Assembly (NCBI GenBank): GCA_002402965.1
Contig: DHGW01000053.1
Coordinates: 9,047 to 50,305 of the forward strand
Source of the DNA: Bacteroidales bacterium UBA4788
GTDB taxonomy: Bacteria; Bacteroidota; Bacteroidia; Bacteroidales; VadinHA17
Direction: 5' to 3'
Length of the DNA stretch: 41,259 bases
Shown: positions 23,494 to 32,787 of the stretch, piece after piece
How the letters are laid out: every line of letters starts with the position of its first letter
Numbering within the stretch: position 1 is the stretch's first letter
The notes under the pieces: generated by a model
Database searches by the model: none
What the model was told of the DNA's origin: nothing
The model's input: the letters and a program-made list of their open reading frames with translations, nothing else
Position numbers and translations under genes: made by a program

Positions 23494-26055
23494 ATGAATA
23501 TGATGGACGCACATTTCTCACAGAGAGTCAATGATATCCTCGGCTACAGCAAGGAGGAGGCTATCAGGCTTGGTAACAGCCATATAAGCCCTGAGCATCT
23601 CTTTCTTGGCATCCTCCGCGAAGGCGAAGGCATTGCCGTGGACATACTTTTAAATAATGGTGTTGACCTGCTGATGCTCAAGGGATCGATAGAAAAGAGC
23701 ATCAAGGCCGAAAAGCCCGTGGTCATGGCTGACAACGACATTCTGCCACTGCTCAAGAGCACCGAGCGCGTGCTCAGGCTGGTGCATATCGAAGCCAAGG
23801 CAATGAAAACCAAAGTTATAGATACCGAACACCTGCTCATGGCGATTCTTCGCGATGAGAGCAACCTGGTGACAAGGTTCCTGACAGAACTCGACATTGA
23901 TTACAGCCTGGTCAAAAAGGCAGTCGAGGCAGGAAATCCTGCCGCCCATGCAGATTTTCCGCGCGATGAGGACGATGAAAGTATGTTCTCCAATCCTGGT
24001 CCTGGAAAACCGCAGCAGGGAGGCCAGCAGGCGCAGCGCAGCTCATCGGAGACACCGGTGCTGGACAACTTTGGCATCGACCTCACCAAGGCAGCTGAGG
24101 AGGGCAGGCTTGATCCCGTTGTTGGAAGGGAGCGCGAGATAGAACGACTGGCACAGATACTTTCGCGCCGCAAGAAGAACAACCCCGTACTCATTGGCGA
24201 ACCCGGTGTGGGCAAGTCCGCCATTGCAGAGGGCCTGGCTCTCAGGATTACCAAGAGAAACGTCTCAAGGGTACTCTTCAACAAGAGAGTGGTTGCACTT
24301 GACCTGGCGTCGATTGTTGCCGGAACCAAGTACCGCGGACAGTTTGAGGAGAGGATGAAGGCCATCCTCAACGAGCTGGCCAAGAATGACAACATTATTC
24401 TCTTCATTGACGAGATTCACACAATTGTGGGGGCAGGAGGCGCCAGTGGCTCTCTCGATGCCGCCAACATGCTCAAGCCGGCACTGGCCAGGGGCGAGAT
24501 ACAGTGCATCGGTGCAACCACACTCGATGAATACCGTCAGCATATTGAAAAGGACGGTGCGCTCGAACGCCGCTTCCAGAAGGTGCTGGTTGACCCCACC
24601 ACCATCGAGGAGACCATAGATATTCTCAATAATATCAAGGAGCGTTACGAGGAGCATCATAATGTGACCTACACGCCAGATGCCATAGAGGCATGCGTGA
24701 AGCTGACAAACAGGTATATAAGCGACAGGAATCTGCCGGACAAGGCCATCGACGCACTTGATGAGTCGGGCTCCAGGGTGCATATATCCAATATAGTTGT
24801 GCCGGAGAAGATACTTACCCTGGAGAAGCAGCTTGAGGATACCAAGAAGGAGAAGAGCAGCGCTGTCAAGAACCAGAACTATGAGCGTGCTGCCAGCTAC
24901 CGAGACAAGGAACGCGATATCCTCGACCTGATCGAGGGTGAGAAGAAGCGCTGGGAGAAGGAATTGTCACAGAACCGTGAGGTAGTTGACTCAGAGAAGG
25001 TTGCAGAGGTGGTTGCAATGATGACCGGGGTGCCGGTACAGAGGATTGCGCAGACCGAAGGAACACGCCTGCTCCAGATGGGTGAAGAACTGAAGACCAG
25101 CATCGTCGGACAGGATGAAGCTATTGCCAAGATAGTCAAATCTATACAGCGTAACAGAGCCGGTTTGAAGGATCCGAACAAACCTATAGGCACCTTCATA
25201 TTCCTCGGTCCCACAGGCGTTGGCAAGACCCAGCTGGCAAAGGTGCTGGCAAAGTTTCTCTTTGACACCACCGATAACCTGATAAGGGTTGACATGAGCG
25301 AGTATATGGAGAAGTTCTCCGTATCACGCCTCGTGGGGGCGCCTCCCGGATACGTTGGTTACGAGGAGGGCGGACAGCTCACCGAGAAGGTGCGCCGCAA
25401 ACCCTATTCAGTGGTGCTGCTCGACGAGATAGAGAAGGCTCACCCGGATGTGTTCCACATCCTGCTGCAGGTGCTCGACGAGGGTCAGCTCACTGACAGT
25501 CTGGGACGCAGGGTCGATTTCCGCAACACGATAGTAATAATGACGTCGAACATCGGCACGCGCCAGCTAACCGAGTTTGGTGCCGGCCTAGGTTTTGAGA
25601 CCTCGACAAAGAGAACTACCCGCAACGAGCAGAACAAGAGCATTCTCCAGAAGGCGCTGCAGAAGACCTTCGCTCCCGAGTTCCTGAACAGGATAGACGA
25701 CGTGATCATGTTCAACCAGCTTACCAGGGAGGATATAGACAAGATCATCGACATCGAGCTGAAGGGACTCTTCGACAGGATCGGAGCACTGGGATACAAG
25801 ATCAGACTCAGTCCGCAGGCACGCGATTTCATGGCAGACCGTGGCTTCGACGTTCAGTACGGGGCCAGGCCGCTCAAGCGTGCTATACAGAAGTATCTTG
25901 AGGATCCCCTTGCAGAAGTGATTATCAAGACCGACGTAGCCGATGGAGCAGTAATCAGTGCGGGATATTCAAAGGGCAAAGAGGAGTTGACCTTCAAGGT
26001 TCTTGGCAAGAAGGATGAGGATGAGCCGGCTGAGGAGAACCAGTCAGAAGAATAG
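23494..26055 (+). CDS. clpC: ATP-dependent Clp protease ATP-binding subunit ClpC
   Basis: A Hsp100 unfoldase that feeds substrates to ClpP. From 23494 it is 853 aa (MNMMDAHFSQRV); 23455 would add 13 residues, and 23503 is also possible. The order is Clp N-domain with two repeats (about 5-145), AAA1 with Walker A GEPGVGKSA and Walker B LFIDEIHT, a middle domain with UVR-like YERAASYRDKERDILDL, AAA2 with GPTGVGKTQ and VLLDEIEKAHPDV, and the ClpP-docking tripeptide LGF in AGLGFETS. The C-terminal D2-small domain (FLNRIDDVIMF, YGARPLKRAIQKYLEDPLAE) is complete. It ends in an acidic tail. Confidence 0.96.
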   Translation: MNMMDAHFSQRVNDILGYSKEEAIRLGNSHISPEHLFLGILREGEGIAVDILLNNGVDLLMLKGSIEKSIKAEKPVVMADNDILPLLKSTERVLRLVHIEAKAMKTKVIDTEHLLMAILRDESNLVTRFLTELDIDYSLVKKAVEAGNPAAHADFPRDEDDESMFSNPGPGKPQQGGQQAQRSSSETPVLDNFGIDLTKAAEEGRLDPVVGREREIERLAQILSRRKKNNPVLIGEPGVGKSAIAEGLALRITKRNVSRVLFNKRVVALDLASIVAGTKYRGQFEERMKAILNELAKNDNIILFIDEIHTIVGAGGASGSLDAANMLKPALARGEIQCIGATTLDEYRQHIEKDGALERRFQKVLVDPTTIEETIDILNNIKERYEEHHNVTYTPDAIEACVKLTNRYISDRNLPDKAIDALDESGSRVHISNIVVPEKILTLEKQLEDTKKEKSSAVKNQNYERAASYRDKERDILDLIEGEKKRWEKELSQNREVVDSEKVAEVVAMMTGVPVQRIAQTEGTRLLQMGEELKTSIVGQDEAIAKIVKSIQRNRAGLKDPNKPIGTFIFLGPTGVGKTQLAKVLAKFLFDTTDNLIRVDMSEYMEKFSVSRLVGAPPGYVGYEEGGQLTEKVRRKPYSVVLLDEIEKAHPDVFHILLQVLDEGQLTDSLGRRVDFRNTIVIMTSNIGTRQLTEFGAGLGFETSTKRTTRNEQNKSILQKALQKTFAPEFLNRIDDVIMFNQLTREDIDKIIDIELKGLFDRIGALGYKIRLSPQARDFMADRGFDVQYGARPLKRAIQKYLEDPLAEVIIKTDVADGAVISAGYSKGKEELTFKVLGKKDEDEPAEENQSEE

Positions 26056-26083
26056 GCGGGACTTGAGGAATTACAATTCTTGA

Positions 26084-26147
26084 TCCCCTACGGGGAAAAA
26101 TAATGTATTAATATTCTTGCTCTACAATGCTTAATGGCCTTCGGCCA
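26084..26147. terminator. Two short hairpins between convergent clpC and rimO
   Basis: TCCCC/GGGGA (26084-26088, 26092-26096), followed by five As, and TGGCC/GGCCA (26135-26139, 26143-26147) lie in the 122-bp convergent gap. They are short stems without strong T-runs on the plus strand, so only weak terminator candidates. Confidence 0.35.
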
Positions 26148-26177
26148 ACTTTTGCGCATAAAGCAGTGTAATCTGGC

Positions 26178-27470
26178 TCAAAAAGCCTCACCATACAAAT
26201 CGAACTCGGTGGACCCGGTTATCTTCACATCGATGAAGGTGCCGGGCTCAATATTTTCGGCGCCGGCTATCAGGATCTCCTGGTCAACCTCGGGCGAGTC
26301 ATGCTGACTGCGCCCAACGAGGAACAACCCCTCCCTCCTGTCGGCAATCACCTTCATTACACTCCCGGTAAGAGCGGCATTTCTTGCGGCTGATATCTCC
26401 TGCTGCAACTCCATTATCTTCGCAACCCTCCTCTCTTTTGTTTTTTCGGGGATGGTATCCGGATAGTTCAGTGCGGCGTGGGTATTCTCCTCGTGTGAAT
26501 AGCGGAAGGCGCCCAGCCTGTCGAAGCGGTACTCTCCGATGAAATCAAGCAGTTCCCGGAACTCCTTGTCGCTCTCGCCCGGGTGACCCGCAATAACCGT
26601 TGTCCGGACGGCGGCATCAGGCACCATGCGGCGGATATCGTACAGAAGCCTTCGCGTCCCGGCACTGTCGTTCTCCCGCCGCATCATCTTCAGTACACAG
26701 TCAGAGATATGCTGGATCGGCAGGTCTATGTATCTGCATATCTTAGGATTATCCTGCATCATCTCCAAAATCTCCATAGGAAAGTCCGAAGGGTATAAAT
26801 AGTGAAGCCTGATCCAGCCCAGGCTTTCAATCTCACAAAGCCTCCTGACAAGCTCGGGCAGCATCTGTCTGCCATACAGGTCGGTGCCGTATAGCGTAAG
26901 GTCCTGCGCAATGAGTATCAGCTCCTTGACCCCGCGCTCTGCCAGGAGCCGGGCTTCATCAACCAGCTCATCCAGCGGAGCAGAGATATATCTTCCGCGT
27001 ATATCCGGTATGGCGCAGAAGGCGCATGTTCTGTCACATCCTTCCGACACCTTCAGGTAAGCGTAGTGTGCCGGGCCGGTGAGGATCCTCTCCCCGTTGA
27101 GCTCCTGACGGTATGCCAGTCCCAGCCTGGACATGATTTCCTGGGGCCTGTTCACCCCGAACCACCCGTCCACTTCAGGAAGTTCTTGCTGCAGCTCGTT
27201 CCGGTATCTCTCCACAAGGCAGCCCATTACGAAAAGCCTTCCCCTGCCTTCTCTTCGGATCGCTTCGGCATGCCTTATGATGAGGTCGACGCTCTCCTCC
27301 TTCGCATCATGAATAAAGCCACAGGTATTGATTATGATTATATCAGCCGGACCGGACGAGTCGGCCGCGATCCTGTACCCGCCCGCCTCAAGCTGGCGCA
27401 TGAGCTTCTGTGAATCTACGGTGTTCTTGGAACAGCCCAGGGTGACTATATTTACCCTGTTTCCCTTCAT
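26178..27470 (-). CDS. rimO: Ribosomal protein S12 methylthiotransferase RimO
   Basis: A radical-SAM methylthiotransferase that adds a methylthio group to an Asp of ribosomal protein S12. The product is 430 aa. The N-terminal UPF0004 domain binds the auxiliary cluster (LGCSKNTVDSQ, NTCGFIHDAKEES, GCLVERY). The radical SAM motif is CDRTCAFC (CxxxCxxC), with GRYISAPLDELVDEA just after. The C-terminal TRAM domain starts near residue 365 (LTGSVMKVIADRREG). HPGESDKEFREL and RLGAFRYSHEENTHA distinguish it from MiaB. Its ATG overlaps the ftsY stop by one base, so the two are translationally coupled. Confidence 0.97.
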   Translation of the reverse strand: MKGNRVNIVTLGCSKNTVDSQKLMRQLEAGGYRIAADSSGPADIIIINTCGFIHDAKEESVDLIIRHAEAIRREGRGRLFVMGCLVERYRNELQQELPEVDGWFGVNRPQEIMSRLGLAYRQELNGERILTGPAHYAYLKVSEGCDRTCAFCAIPDIRGRYISAPLDELVDEARLLAERGVKELILIAQDLTLYGTDLYGRQMLPELVRRLCEIESLGWIRLHYLYPSDFPMEILEMMQDNPKICRYIDLPIQHISDCVLKMMRRENDSAGTRRLLYDIRRMVPDAAVRTTVIAGHPGESDKEFRELLDFIGEYRFDRLGAFRYSHEENTHAALNYPDTIPEKTKERRVAKIMELQQEISAARNAALTGSVMKVIADRREGLFLVGRSQHDSPEVDQEILIAGAENIEPGTFIDVKITGSTEFDLYGEAF

Positions 27471-28435
27471 CAGGTGCGGTTGCTGAATAGTGAATCGACG
27501 AAGGCATAACGGTTGAATATCCTCAGGTCTTCCATCTTCTCGCCCACCCCGATGTATTTGACAGGGATCCTGAACTGGTCGGAGATGCCTATCACCACGC
27601 CACCCTTCGCGGTACCGTCCAGTTTGGTGATTGCCAGGGCATTGACCTCGGTCGCAGCCGTGAATTGCTTCGCCTGCTCAAAGGCGTTCTGCCCGGTTGA
27701 CCCGTCAAGGACAAGCAGTATCTCATGAGGCGCTGAGGGAATGACCTTCTCCATCACCCTCCTTATCTTCGAGAGCTCGTTCATAAGTCCTATCTTGTTA
27801 TGGAGTCGCCCTGCGGTATCAATGATTACTATGTCTGTCCCTGCCGCTACTGCTGACTTGACAGTATCATAAGCCACCGAGGCGGGATCTGCACCCATCT
27901 GCTGGCTCACCATCGGCACCCCGGCACGCTCTGACCATATTTTCAGCTGTTCGATTGCTGCTGCGCGGAAGGTGTCAGCTGCACCCAGAAGCACACTGCG
28001 TCCCGCAATCCGGAAGTTGTATGCCAGTTTGGCAATAGTTGTGGTCTTGCCTGCGCCGTTGACTCCAACTACAAGTATGACATAGGGTTTGGAGGGTAAT
28101 GGTGCGTCAAATCCAGCAGAGATGTCATGCGTGCCCTTATTCTCCTCCAGCAGACCGGCAATTTCTTCACGCAGAATGGCATTGAGCTCCGAGGTGTTCA
28201 CGTATTTGTCGCGTGCCACACGATTCGAGATCCTTTCAATTATACGCAGGGTAGTTTCCACTCCCACATCGGACGAAACAAGGACCTCTTCCAGGTTATC
28301 AAGAACCTCATCGTCGATCTTCGACTTGCCGGCAACAGCCCTGGTGAGCCTCGAGAATACATTTTCCCGCGTCTTGCTTAAACCCCGGTCAAGTATCTCC
28401 TTTTCCTCTTTCCTGAATAATCCGAATAGTGCCAT
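27470..28435 (-). CDS. ftsY: Signal recognition particle receptor FtsY
   Basis: The SRP-receptor GTPase docks ribosome-nascent chain complexes at the inner membrane. The product is 321 aa from the ATG at 28435, with a GTG one codon upstream. An N-domain four-helix bundle precedes the G-domain motifs: VGVNGAGKTTTIAKLA (G1), DTFRAAAIEQL, DTAGRLHN (G3), TKLDGTAKGG (G4), with a closing amphipathic helix (MEDLRIFNRYAFVDSLF). There is no long acidic A-domain, as is normal for Bacteroidota. It is followed by rimO with a one-base overlap, and preceded by the ribosomal protein genes across a terminator. Confidence 0.97.
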   Translation of the reverse strand: MALFGLFRKEEKEILDRGLSKTRENVFSRLTRAVAGKSKIDDEVLDNLEEVLVSSDVGVETTLRIIERISNRVARDKYVNTSELNAILREEIAGLLEENKGTHDISAGFDAPLPSKPYVILVVGVNGAGKTTTIAKLAYNFRIAGRSVLLGAADTFRAAAIEQLKIWSERAGVPMVSQQMGADPASVAYDTVKSAVAAGTDIVIIDTAGRLHNKIGLMNELSKIRRVMEKVIPSAPHEILLVLDGSTGQNAFEQAKQFTAATEVNALAITKLDGTAKGGVVIGISDQFRIPVKYIGVGEKMEDLRIFNRYAFVDSLFSNRT

Positions 28436-28460
28436 CACTATGGTGTTGGTGCCTCAAAAG

Positions 28461-28490
28461 TAAAAAAAGAGACGCACTATCCGGCGTCTC
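28461..28490 (-). terminator. Intrinsic terminator of the rpmB-rpmG-DUF4295 transcript
   Basis: GAGACGC (28469-28475) pairs with GCGTCTC (28484-28490). On the minus strand the stem is followed by seven Ts (28468-28462). It sits between the DUF4295 stop and the ftsY start, so ftsY expression needs readthrough or its own promoter. Confidence 0.85.
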
Positions 28491-28519
28491 CCTGTATTGC
28501 ATGATCAGGACAACTGATC

Positions 28520-28675
28520 TTATTTCTTTGTGAAGAAGTCCTTAACGTGGTCGTTATGAACAACTTCCTCCTTGAACTGATATGCGCCGGTCTTATCTGA
28601 CCTCACTACCTTGATGCACTTGGTAAATGATTTGCCGGTTCCTGTCTTAAGTGTTGCTACAACTTTCTTTGCCAT
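28520..28675 (-). CDS. DUF4295 small basic protein
   Basis: A 51-aa lysine-rich protein starting MAKKVVATLKTGTGKSFTKC and ending FFTKK. The reading frame is 156 nt with an ATG at 28675, ten bases after the rpmG stop. DUF4295 is a Bacteroidota-restricted family almost always found beside rpmG and ftsY; its size, charge and company suggest a ribosome-associated protein, but its function is not established. It is the last gene of the rpmB-rpmG transcript and is followed by a terminator. Confidence 0.93.
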   Translation of the reverse strand: MAKKVVATLKTGTGKSFTKCIKVVRSDKTGAYQFKEEVVHNDHVKDFFTKK

Positions 28676-28685
28676 GACTCAGTAT

Positions 28686-28874
28686 TTATTTAATCTCCCT
28701 GTGAACAGTAACTTTTTTGAGAACAGGATTGTATTTCTTTCTCTCAAGACGGTCAGGGGTGTTTTTACGGTTCTTTGTGGTAATGTACCTTGAGGTGCCC
28801 GGCATTCCGGATTCCTTGTGCTCAGTGCATTCAAGGATAACCTGCACCCTGTTGCCTTTGCTCTTCTTTGCCAT
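28686..28874 (-). CDS. rpmG: 50S ribosomal protein L33
   Basis: A 62-aa large-subunit protein. The family signature is present: RVQVILECTEHK, then SRYITTKNRKNTPDRLERKKYNP and a C-terminal LKKVTVHREIK. Only one Cys is present, so it is the zinc-free (C-minus) paralogue type. It lies between rpmB (17 bp upstream) and DUF4295 (10 bp downstream). Confidence 0.97.
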   Translation of the reverse strand: MAKKSKGNRVQVILECTEHKESGMPGTSRYITTKNRKNTPDRLERKKYNPVLKKVTVHREIK

Positions 28875-28891
28875 TTTCTCTCCGGTTTAAT

Positions 28892-29131
28892 TTAGTTGAT
28901 AATGTATCCTTTTTCCTTTGCTTCCTTAAGCACCGATGCAAGACCGTTCTTGTTGATGTTCCTCATTCCTGCTGCTGATACCTTAAGGGTGATCCATCTG
29001 TTCTCCTCGGGAAGGAAATACCTCTTCGTGAACAGGTTGGCCATAAACTTTCTTTTGGTCCTCCTCTTCGAGTGGGAAACGTTGTTTCCAACCACTGCTT
29101 TCTTTCCGGTGACCTGACAAACCTTTGACAT
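28892..29131 (-). CDS. rpmB: 50S ribosomal protein L28
   Basis: A 79-aa large-subunit protein with the L28 opening MSKVCQVTGKKAVVGNNVSHSKRRTKRKF, then NLFTKRYFLPEENRWITLKVSAAGMRNINKNGL. It is the first gene of the rpmB-rpmG-DUF4295 transcript. A candidate promoter lies 46-77 bp upstream. Confidence 0.98.
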   Translation of the reverse strand: MSKVCQVTGKKAVVGNNVSHSKRRTKRKFMANLFTKRYFLPEENRWITLKVSAAGMRNINKNGLASVLKEAKEKGYIIN

Positions 29132-29176
29132 TATTACTCTTTTTTACTTGTTCTGAAAATTCCGAAAATCGGTTTG

Positions 29177-29208
29177 CAAAATACGTGATTTTTATTCTAT
29201 TAACCAAA
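29177..29208 (-). promoter_or_regulatory. Possible rpmB promoter
   Basis: On the minus strand, TTTG (29208-29205), 21 nt, then TATTTTG (29183-29177). The -7 element has one base fewer between TA and TTTG than consensus, so this is tentative. Confidence 0.35.
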
Positions 29209-29250
29209 TAAATTGTTCATTTTTTTCCAATGCCCCGGCCTGCTGCAGGT

Positions 29251-30495
29251 TTAACGGCTGATTATTTGCTTCCTGAGCAGGTTCAGAGCTGTGTAGGAAG
29301 AGCGTGAGATGTTGATCATCCGGTCGTCTGCAAACCTGTGTTTCTCAGCTATAACGCCCTTTGCGGAAGCAACTGCGATCCATACCATACCGATAGGTTT
29401 ATCCGGTGTGCCTCCGTCAGGACCTGCTATGCCTGTCACCGCGATGGCAAAGTCTGTCTTCACCAGACGCAGTATACCTTTCGCCATCTCCCTGGCAGTC
29501 TCTTCGCTCACCGCCCCGTGCCGGCTGATCGTCTCAGGATCAACACCCAGCAGGCCTGTCTTTACCGAGTTGTCATATGCCACCACCGAGCCTCTGAACC
29601 AGGCCGAACTGCCCGGTACTGAGGTAAGCAGCGATGCAATCTTTCCCCCTGTACAACTCTCGGCTGTCGATATCGTTAGATTATTGCTTAATAATAGTTT
29701 ACCAACTGTCTCCTCAAGCGTCACTTCATCTTCGCCATATATAATGTCTGGTATGATTGTATAGAGTTTCCGCACCTGTTTTTCAACAATACGGTGCAGC
29801 TCGTCGCCATCATCCCCTGATCCGGTAAGCCGAAGTTTGATCACTCCGTGAGCGGGAAGGTAAGCCAGTTTAACCGCAGGGTGCAGTTCTCTCTCAAAGC
29901 CTTCAAGTCGCTCAGCGAGCTTCGCCTCGAAAGTACCGTAGGTCATTATATTCCTGTGGACTATCGTCCTCCCTCCTGCCATGGCTGAAACCAAAGGCAG
30001 GACATGTTCCTGCATGATGTGCTTCATCTCTGACGGGACCCCGGGCATCGAGACGATGATCCTTCCCTCCTTTTCAAAAAGCATCCCGGGTGCCGTCCCG
30101 GCGTGGTTCGCCAGCACCCTGCAGATCTCGGGCACCATCGCCTGGCGCCGGTTGTTTTCATTCATCTCAAGATTCCTCCTGGTGATCCTTTCGGTAATCT
30201 CTGCCAGAACCTCCCTGTCCTCAACCAGTCTCGAACCGAAATATTCCGCAAGGGTCTCCTTCGTTATGTCATCACTTGTGGGGCCGAGTCCACCCGTCAT
30301 GAGTACCAGCGGAGCTCGACCCAGAGCCTCGTCGAGGGCGCTGATGATCTCTTCTCTCCTGTCCGATATTGACGTAATGCGGTTGACCTTTATACCTCTC
30401 ATACTGAGCTGCATACCCATCCAGGCCGAGTTGGTGTCCACAGTCTGACCGATTAGAAGTTCGTCCCCTACTGTAATGATTTCTGCGCTGTTCAT
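29251..30495 (-). CDS. cinA: CinA family nicotinamide-nucleotide amidohydrolase / competence-damage protein
   Basis: A two-domain protein of 414 aa. The N-terminal MoaB/CinA fold (AEIITVGDELLIGQTVDTNSAW, LMTGGLGPTSDDITKE, SMPGVPSEMKHIM) is linked to ADP-ribose pyrophosphatase activity in characterised homologues. The C-terminal domain from about residue 250 (STAESCTGGKIASLLTSVPGSS, VTGIAGPDGGTPDKPIGMVWIA) is the NMN deamidase (PncC) domain that recycles pyridine nucleotide. The length is standard. It sits upstream of rpmB in the same direction, a common Bacteroidota order, and is divergent from the HD hydrolase. Confidence 0.95.
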   Translation of the reverse strand: MNSAEIITVGDELLIGQTVDTNSAWMGMQLSMRGIKVNRITSISDRREEIISALDEALGRAPLVLMTGGLGPTSDDITKETLAEYFGSRLVEDREVLAEITERITRRNLEMNENNRRQAMVPEICRVLANHAGTAPGMLFEKEGRIIVSMPGVPSEMKHIMQEHVLPLVSAMAGGRTIVHRNIMTYGTFEAKLAERLEGFERELHPAVKLAYLPAHGVIKLRLTGSGDDGDELHRIVEKQVRKLYTIIPDIIYGEDEVTLEETVGKLLLSNNLTISTAESCTGGKIASLLTSVPGSSAWFRGSVVAYDNSVKTGLLGVDPETISRHGAVSEETAREMAKGILRLVKTDFAIAVTGIAGPDGGTPDKPIGMVWIAVASAKGVIAEKHRFADDRMINISRSSYTALNLLRKQIISR

Positions 30496-30567
30496 ATTTT
30501 ATTAATGCCCTCTGATGAAGGTGGCAAAATTATCAATATTTTGTGTCACTTTATTCGAAGTTATCAT

Positions 30568-31221
30568 ATGAAAAGTGAGATTGAGATCATAGAGGAGGTA
30601 ACCCGGTTCGTGAAGAAAGCAATGCAGGATCACGACAGTGGTCATGGGTGGTCGCATATTGAGAGGGTGGTCAGGGTTGCACTGCATATACTTGACTGTG
30701 AGGGCCGGGGAAACAGGCAGATAGTAGAGCTGGGAGCACTGATGCACGATGTGGGAGACCACAAATTCGCGGCTCATGACGGACCTGCGGAGATTCGCAG
30801 GGTACTGGGCGGCCTTGGCGTTAGTCACGAAGTGACAGAAGAGGTGGTCAATATAAATGAGAACATCTCCTTTTCCAAAGGAAAAAGACCTGCTACGCAT
30901 AGTATTGAGCTTCAGATTGTGCAGGATGCTGACAGGCTTGACGCCATGGGTGCCGTTGGTATCGCCAGGGCATTCAACTACGGTGGATTTAAAGGAAACG
31001 AGATATATGACCCCCGCGTGAGAATTACTGACCCTCCCCTCCTTTCCGGGGCCAGTTCGAATTCAGTTTCAACCGTGCATCATTTCTATGATAAACTGCT
31101 GTTGCTAAGGGATCTTATGAATACCGGTACTGGCGCTAAACTGGCAGAAGAACGGCATGATTACATGGTACGGTACCTGGACCAGTTCTTCAGGGAGTGG
31201 AACGCGGGTACTGACATGTGA
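30568..31221 (+). CDS. HD domain-containing phosphohydrolase (YedJ/YpgQ-like)
   Basis: A 217-aa cytosolic protein from the ATG at 30568; the longer frame from 30505 runs across the divergent promoter region. The metal-binding HD residues are visible: HGWSHIERV (first His), LGALMHDVGDHKF (the HD pair), and the distal Asp in QDADRLDAMGAVGIARAF. This order and length fit the YedJ/YpgQ group of nucleotide phosphohydrolases; YpgQ acts on dNTPs. The exact substrate is not predictable. The following lemA gene starts 64 bp downstream and may or may not be co-transcribed. Confidence 0.88.
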   Translation: MKSEIEIIEEVTRFVKKAMQDHDSGHGWSHIERVVRVALHILDCEGRGNRQIVELGALMHDVGDHKFAAHDGPAEIRRVLGGLGVSHEVTEEVVNINENISFSKGKRPATHSIELQIVQDADRLDAMGAVGIARAFNYGGFKGNEIYDPRVRITDPPLLSGASSNSVSTVHHFYDKLLLLRDLMNTGTGAKLAEERHDYMVRYLDQFFREWNAGTDM

Positions 31222-31285
31222 ATCTGATGACTGAAATATGTTATAAAATACTATTTTTACTATTCAATAATTAAATTTCAAAGAG

Positions 31286-31840
31286 ATGTTCTATGCACTA
31301 CTGATTATCATTGCTGTTCTGGCCCTGATGGCAGTAAGCCTCTATAACCGTCTTGTGCGGCTGAGGAACAACAGGGAAAATGCCTTTGCCGACATCGATG
31401 TGCAGCTGAAACAGAGGCTTGACCTGGTACCACAGCTGGTGGAGGCAGTGAAGACTTACATGAAGCACGAAAGCACTGTCCTGACTGAGATCACCAATGC
31501 CCGCGCAAACGCAATCCAGGCAAAGGGTATTGACGAAAAGATCGCCGCTGACGGAAGACTATCTTCAGCCCTGCAGGGACTGAGGGTTGCCGTCGAAGCA
31601 TACCCCGACCTGAAGGCCAGCACCAACTTCATCCAGTTGCAGGAGGAGATTTCTGACATTGAGAACAAGCTTGCCGCCGCACGCAGGTTCTTCAACTCGG
31701 CAACGAAGGAGCTGAATAATGCCGTCGAGACATTCCCCTCAAACCTTATTGCAGGGATGTTCGGATTCAAACGCGAAACGATGTATGACCTGGCTGAAAC
31801 CAGGGCACAGGCAGAGGAGACGCCCAAACTGAACTTCTGA
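31286..31840 (+). CDS. lemA: LemA family protein
   Basis: A 184-aa membrane-anchored protein. One N-terminal transmembrane helix (FYALLIIIAVLALMAVSLY) is followed by the LemA helical-bundle signature: YNRLVRLRNNRENAFADIDVQLKQRLDLVPQLVEAVKTYMKHE, then FIQLQEEISDIENKLAAARRFFNSATKELNNAVETFPSNL. The function is unknown, but LemA is very often next to an HtpX-type M48 protease, as here (the next ATG follows 5 nt after the stop), so a membrane protein quality-control role is the usual inference. Confidence 0.95.
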   Translation: MFYALLIIIAVLALMAVSLYNRLVRLRNNRENAFADIDVQLKQRLDLVPQLVEAVKTYMKHESTVLTEITNARANAIQAKGIDEKIAADGRLSSALQGLRVAVEAYPDLKASTNFIQLQEEISDIENKLAAARRFFNSATKELNNAVETFPSNLIAGMFGFKRETMYDLAETRAQAEETPKLNF

Positions 31841-31845
31841 GCGGG

Positions 31846-32781
31846 ATGAGGTATATCGGGCTTAACAGGCAGATCTGGAACAATAATCTCAAGTCTGTCA
31901 TTTTGCTCATTCTTTTTCCACTGGTGATACTTGGGCTGGTCTGGCTCTTCATCTTCCTCATACAGCCAGCCTCCGGTTTCAGTGTGGAGATGGTCAACCA
32001 GGTGTTTCTCAAGTCAATACCCTGGGTGGCTAGTGGTGTGCTGGCCTGGTTCACAATAGCATGGTTTTCCCATACAGCCATGATCGAGCGGGCCACTGGC
32101 TCCGCCCCACTGAACAGGAAGGAGAACAAAAGGATCTACAATCTTGTTGAGAACCTCTGCATTGCCGGTGGAATGCCCATGCCCAAGGTCAATGTCATAC
32201 AGGATGATTCCATGAATGCCTTTGCCAGCGGAATCAAAACCTCGAATTTCACGGTCTCACTATCAAAGGGCATAATCGAGGGGCTGAACGATCAGGAGCT
32301 TGAAGCAGTAATTGCCCATGAGTTAACACATATTCGCAATCGCGATGTAAGGCTGCTGATAGTATCTATCATCTTCGTGGGGATCTTTGCCTTTATGACC
32401 GAGGCCCTGGTGCGGTCTGTCCGCTTCAGGGGAGGAAGCAGCGGCAAGAAGGATGGCAGGGTGGTGCTGATAGCACTGCTGCTTGCGGCTGTGGGTTATT
32501 TCCTCTCCTCTCTATTCAGGTTTGCTATATCGCGCCAGCGCGAATACATGGCTGATGCCGGTTCAGCCAACTTGACAAAGAACCCGCTGGCACTGGCCTC
32601 CGCACTGGAGAAGATCTCAACCGACGCCCAGATTGAGGCGGTCCGTAGAAATGATGTAGCACAGATGTTTATAGACAACCCTCAGGACAAGAAAATAAGA
32701 CCTGTATCCTTCCCTTTCGGCTCGCTCTTCATGACTCATCCGCCGATTGAAAAACGCATTGCCCTCCTGAGACAGTTCTGA
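31846..32781 (+). CDS. M48 family metalloprotease, HtpX-like
   Basis: An integral-membrane zinc protease of 311 aa. Two transmembrane helices come first (about 15-40 and 60-80), then the zinc motif HELTH with RNRD (ELEAVIAHELTHIRNRDVRLL, about residues 155-175), two more hydrophobic helices (about 175-190 and 208-228), and the third ligand Glu in REYMADAGSANLTKNP. The C-terminus has the SLFMTHPPIEKRIALL signature of HtpX. The site is complete, in contrast to the M48-like protein at 15715-17058. It is translated right after lemA, probably as a two-gene stress or membrane-quality unit; the ion channel follows after 6 nt. Confidence 0.94.
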   Translation: MRYIGLNRQIWNNNLKSVILLILFPLVILGLVWLFIFLIQPASGFSVEMVNQVFLKSIPWVASGVLAWFTIAWFSHTAMIERATGSAPLNRKENKRIYNLVENLCIAGGMPMPKVNVIQDDSMNAFASGIKTSNFTVSLSKGIIEGLNDQELEAVIAHELTHIRNRDVRLLIVSIIFVGIFAFMTEALVRSVRFRGGSSGKKDGRVVLIALLLAAVGYFLSSLFRFAISRQREYMADAGSANLTKNPLALASALEKISTDAQIEAVRRNDVAQMFIDNPQDKKIRPVSFPFGSLFMTHPPIEKRIALLRQF

Positions 32782-32787
32782 AATGCA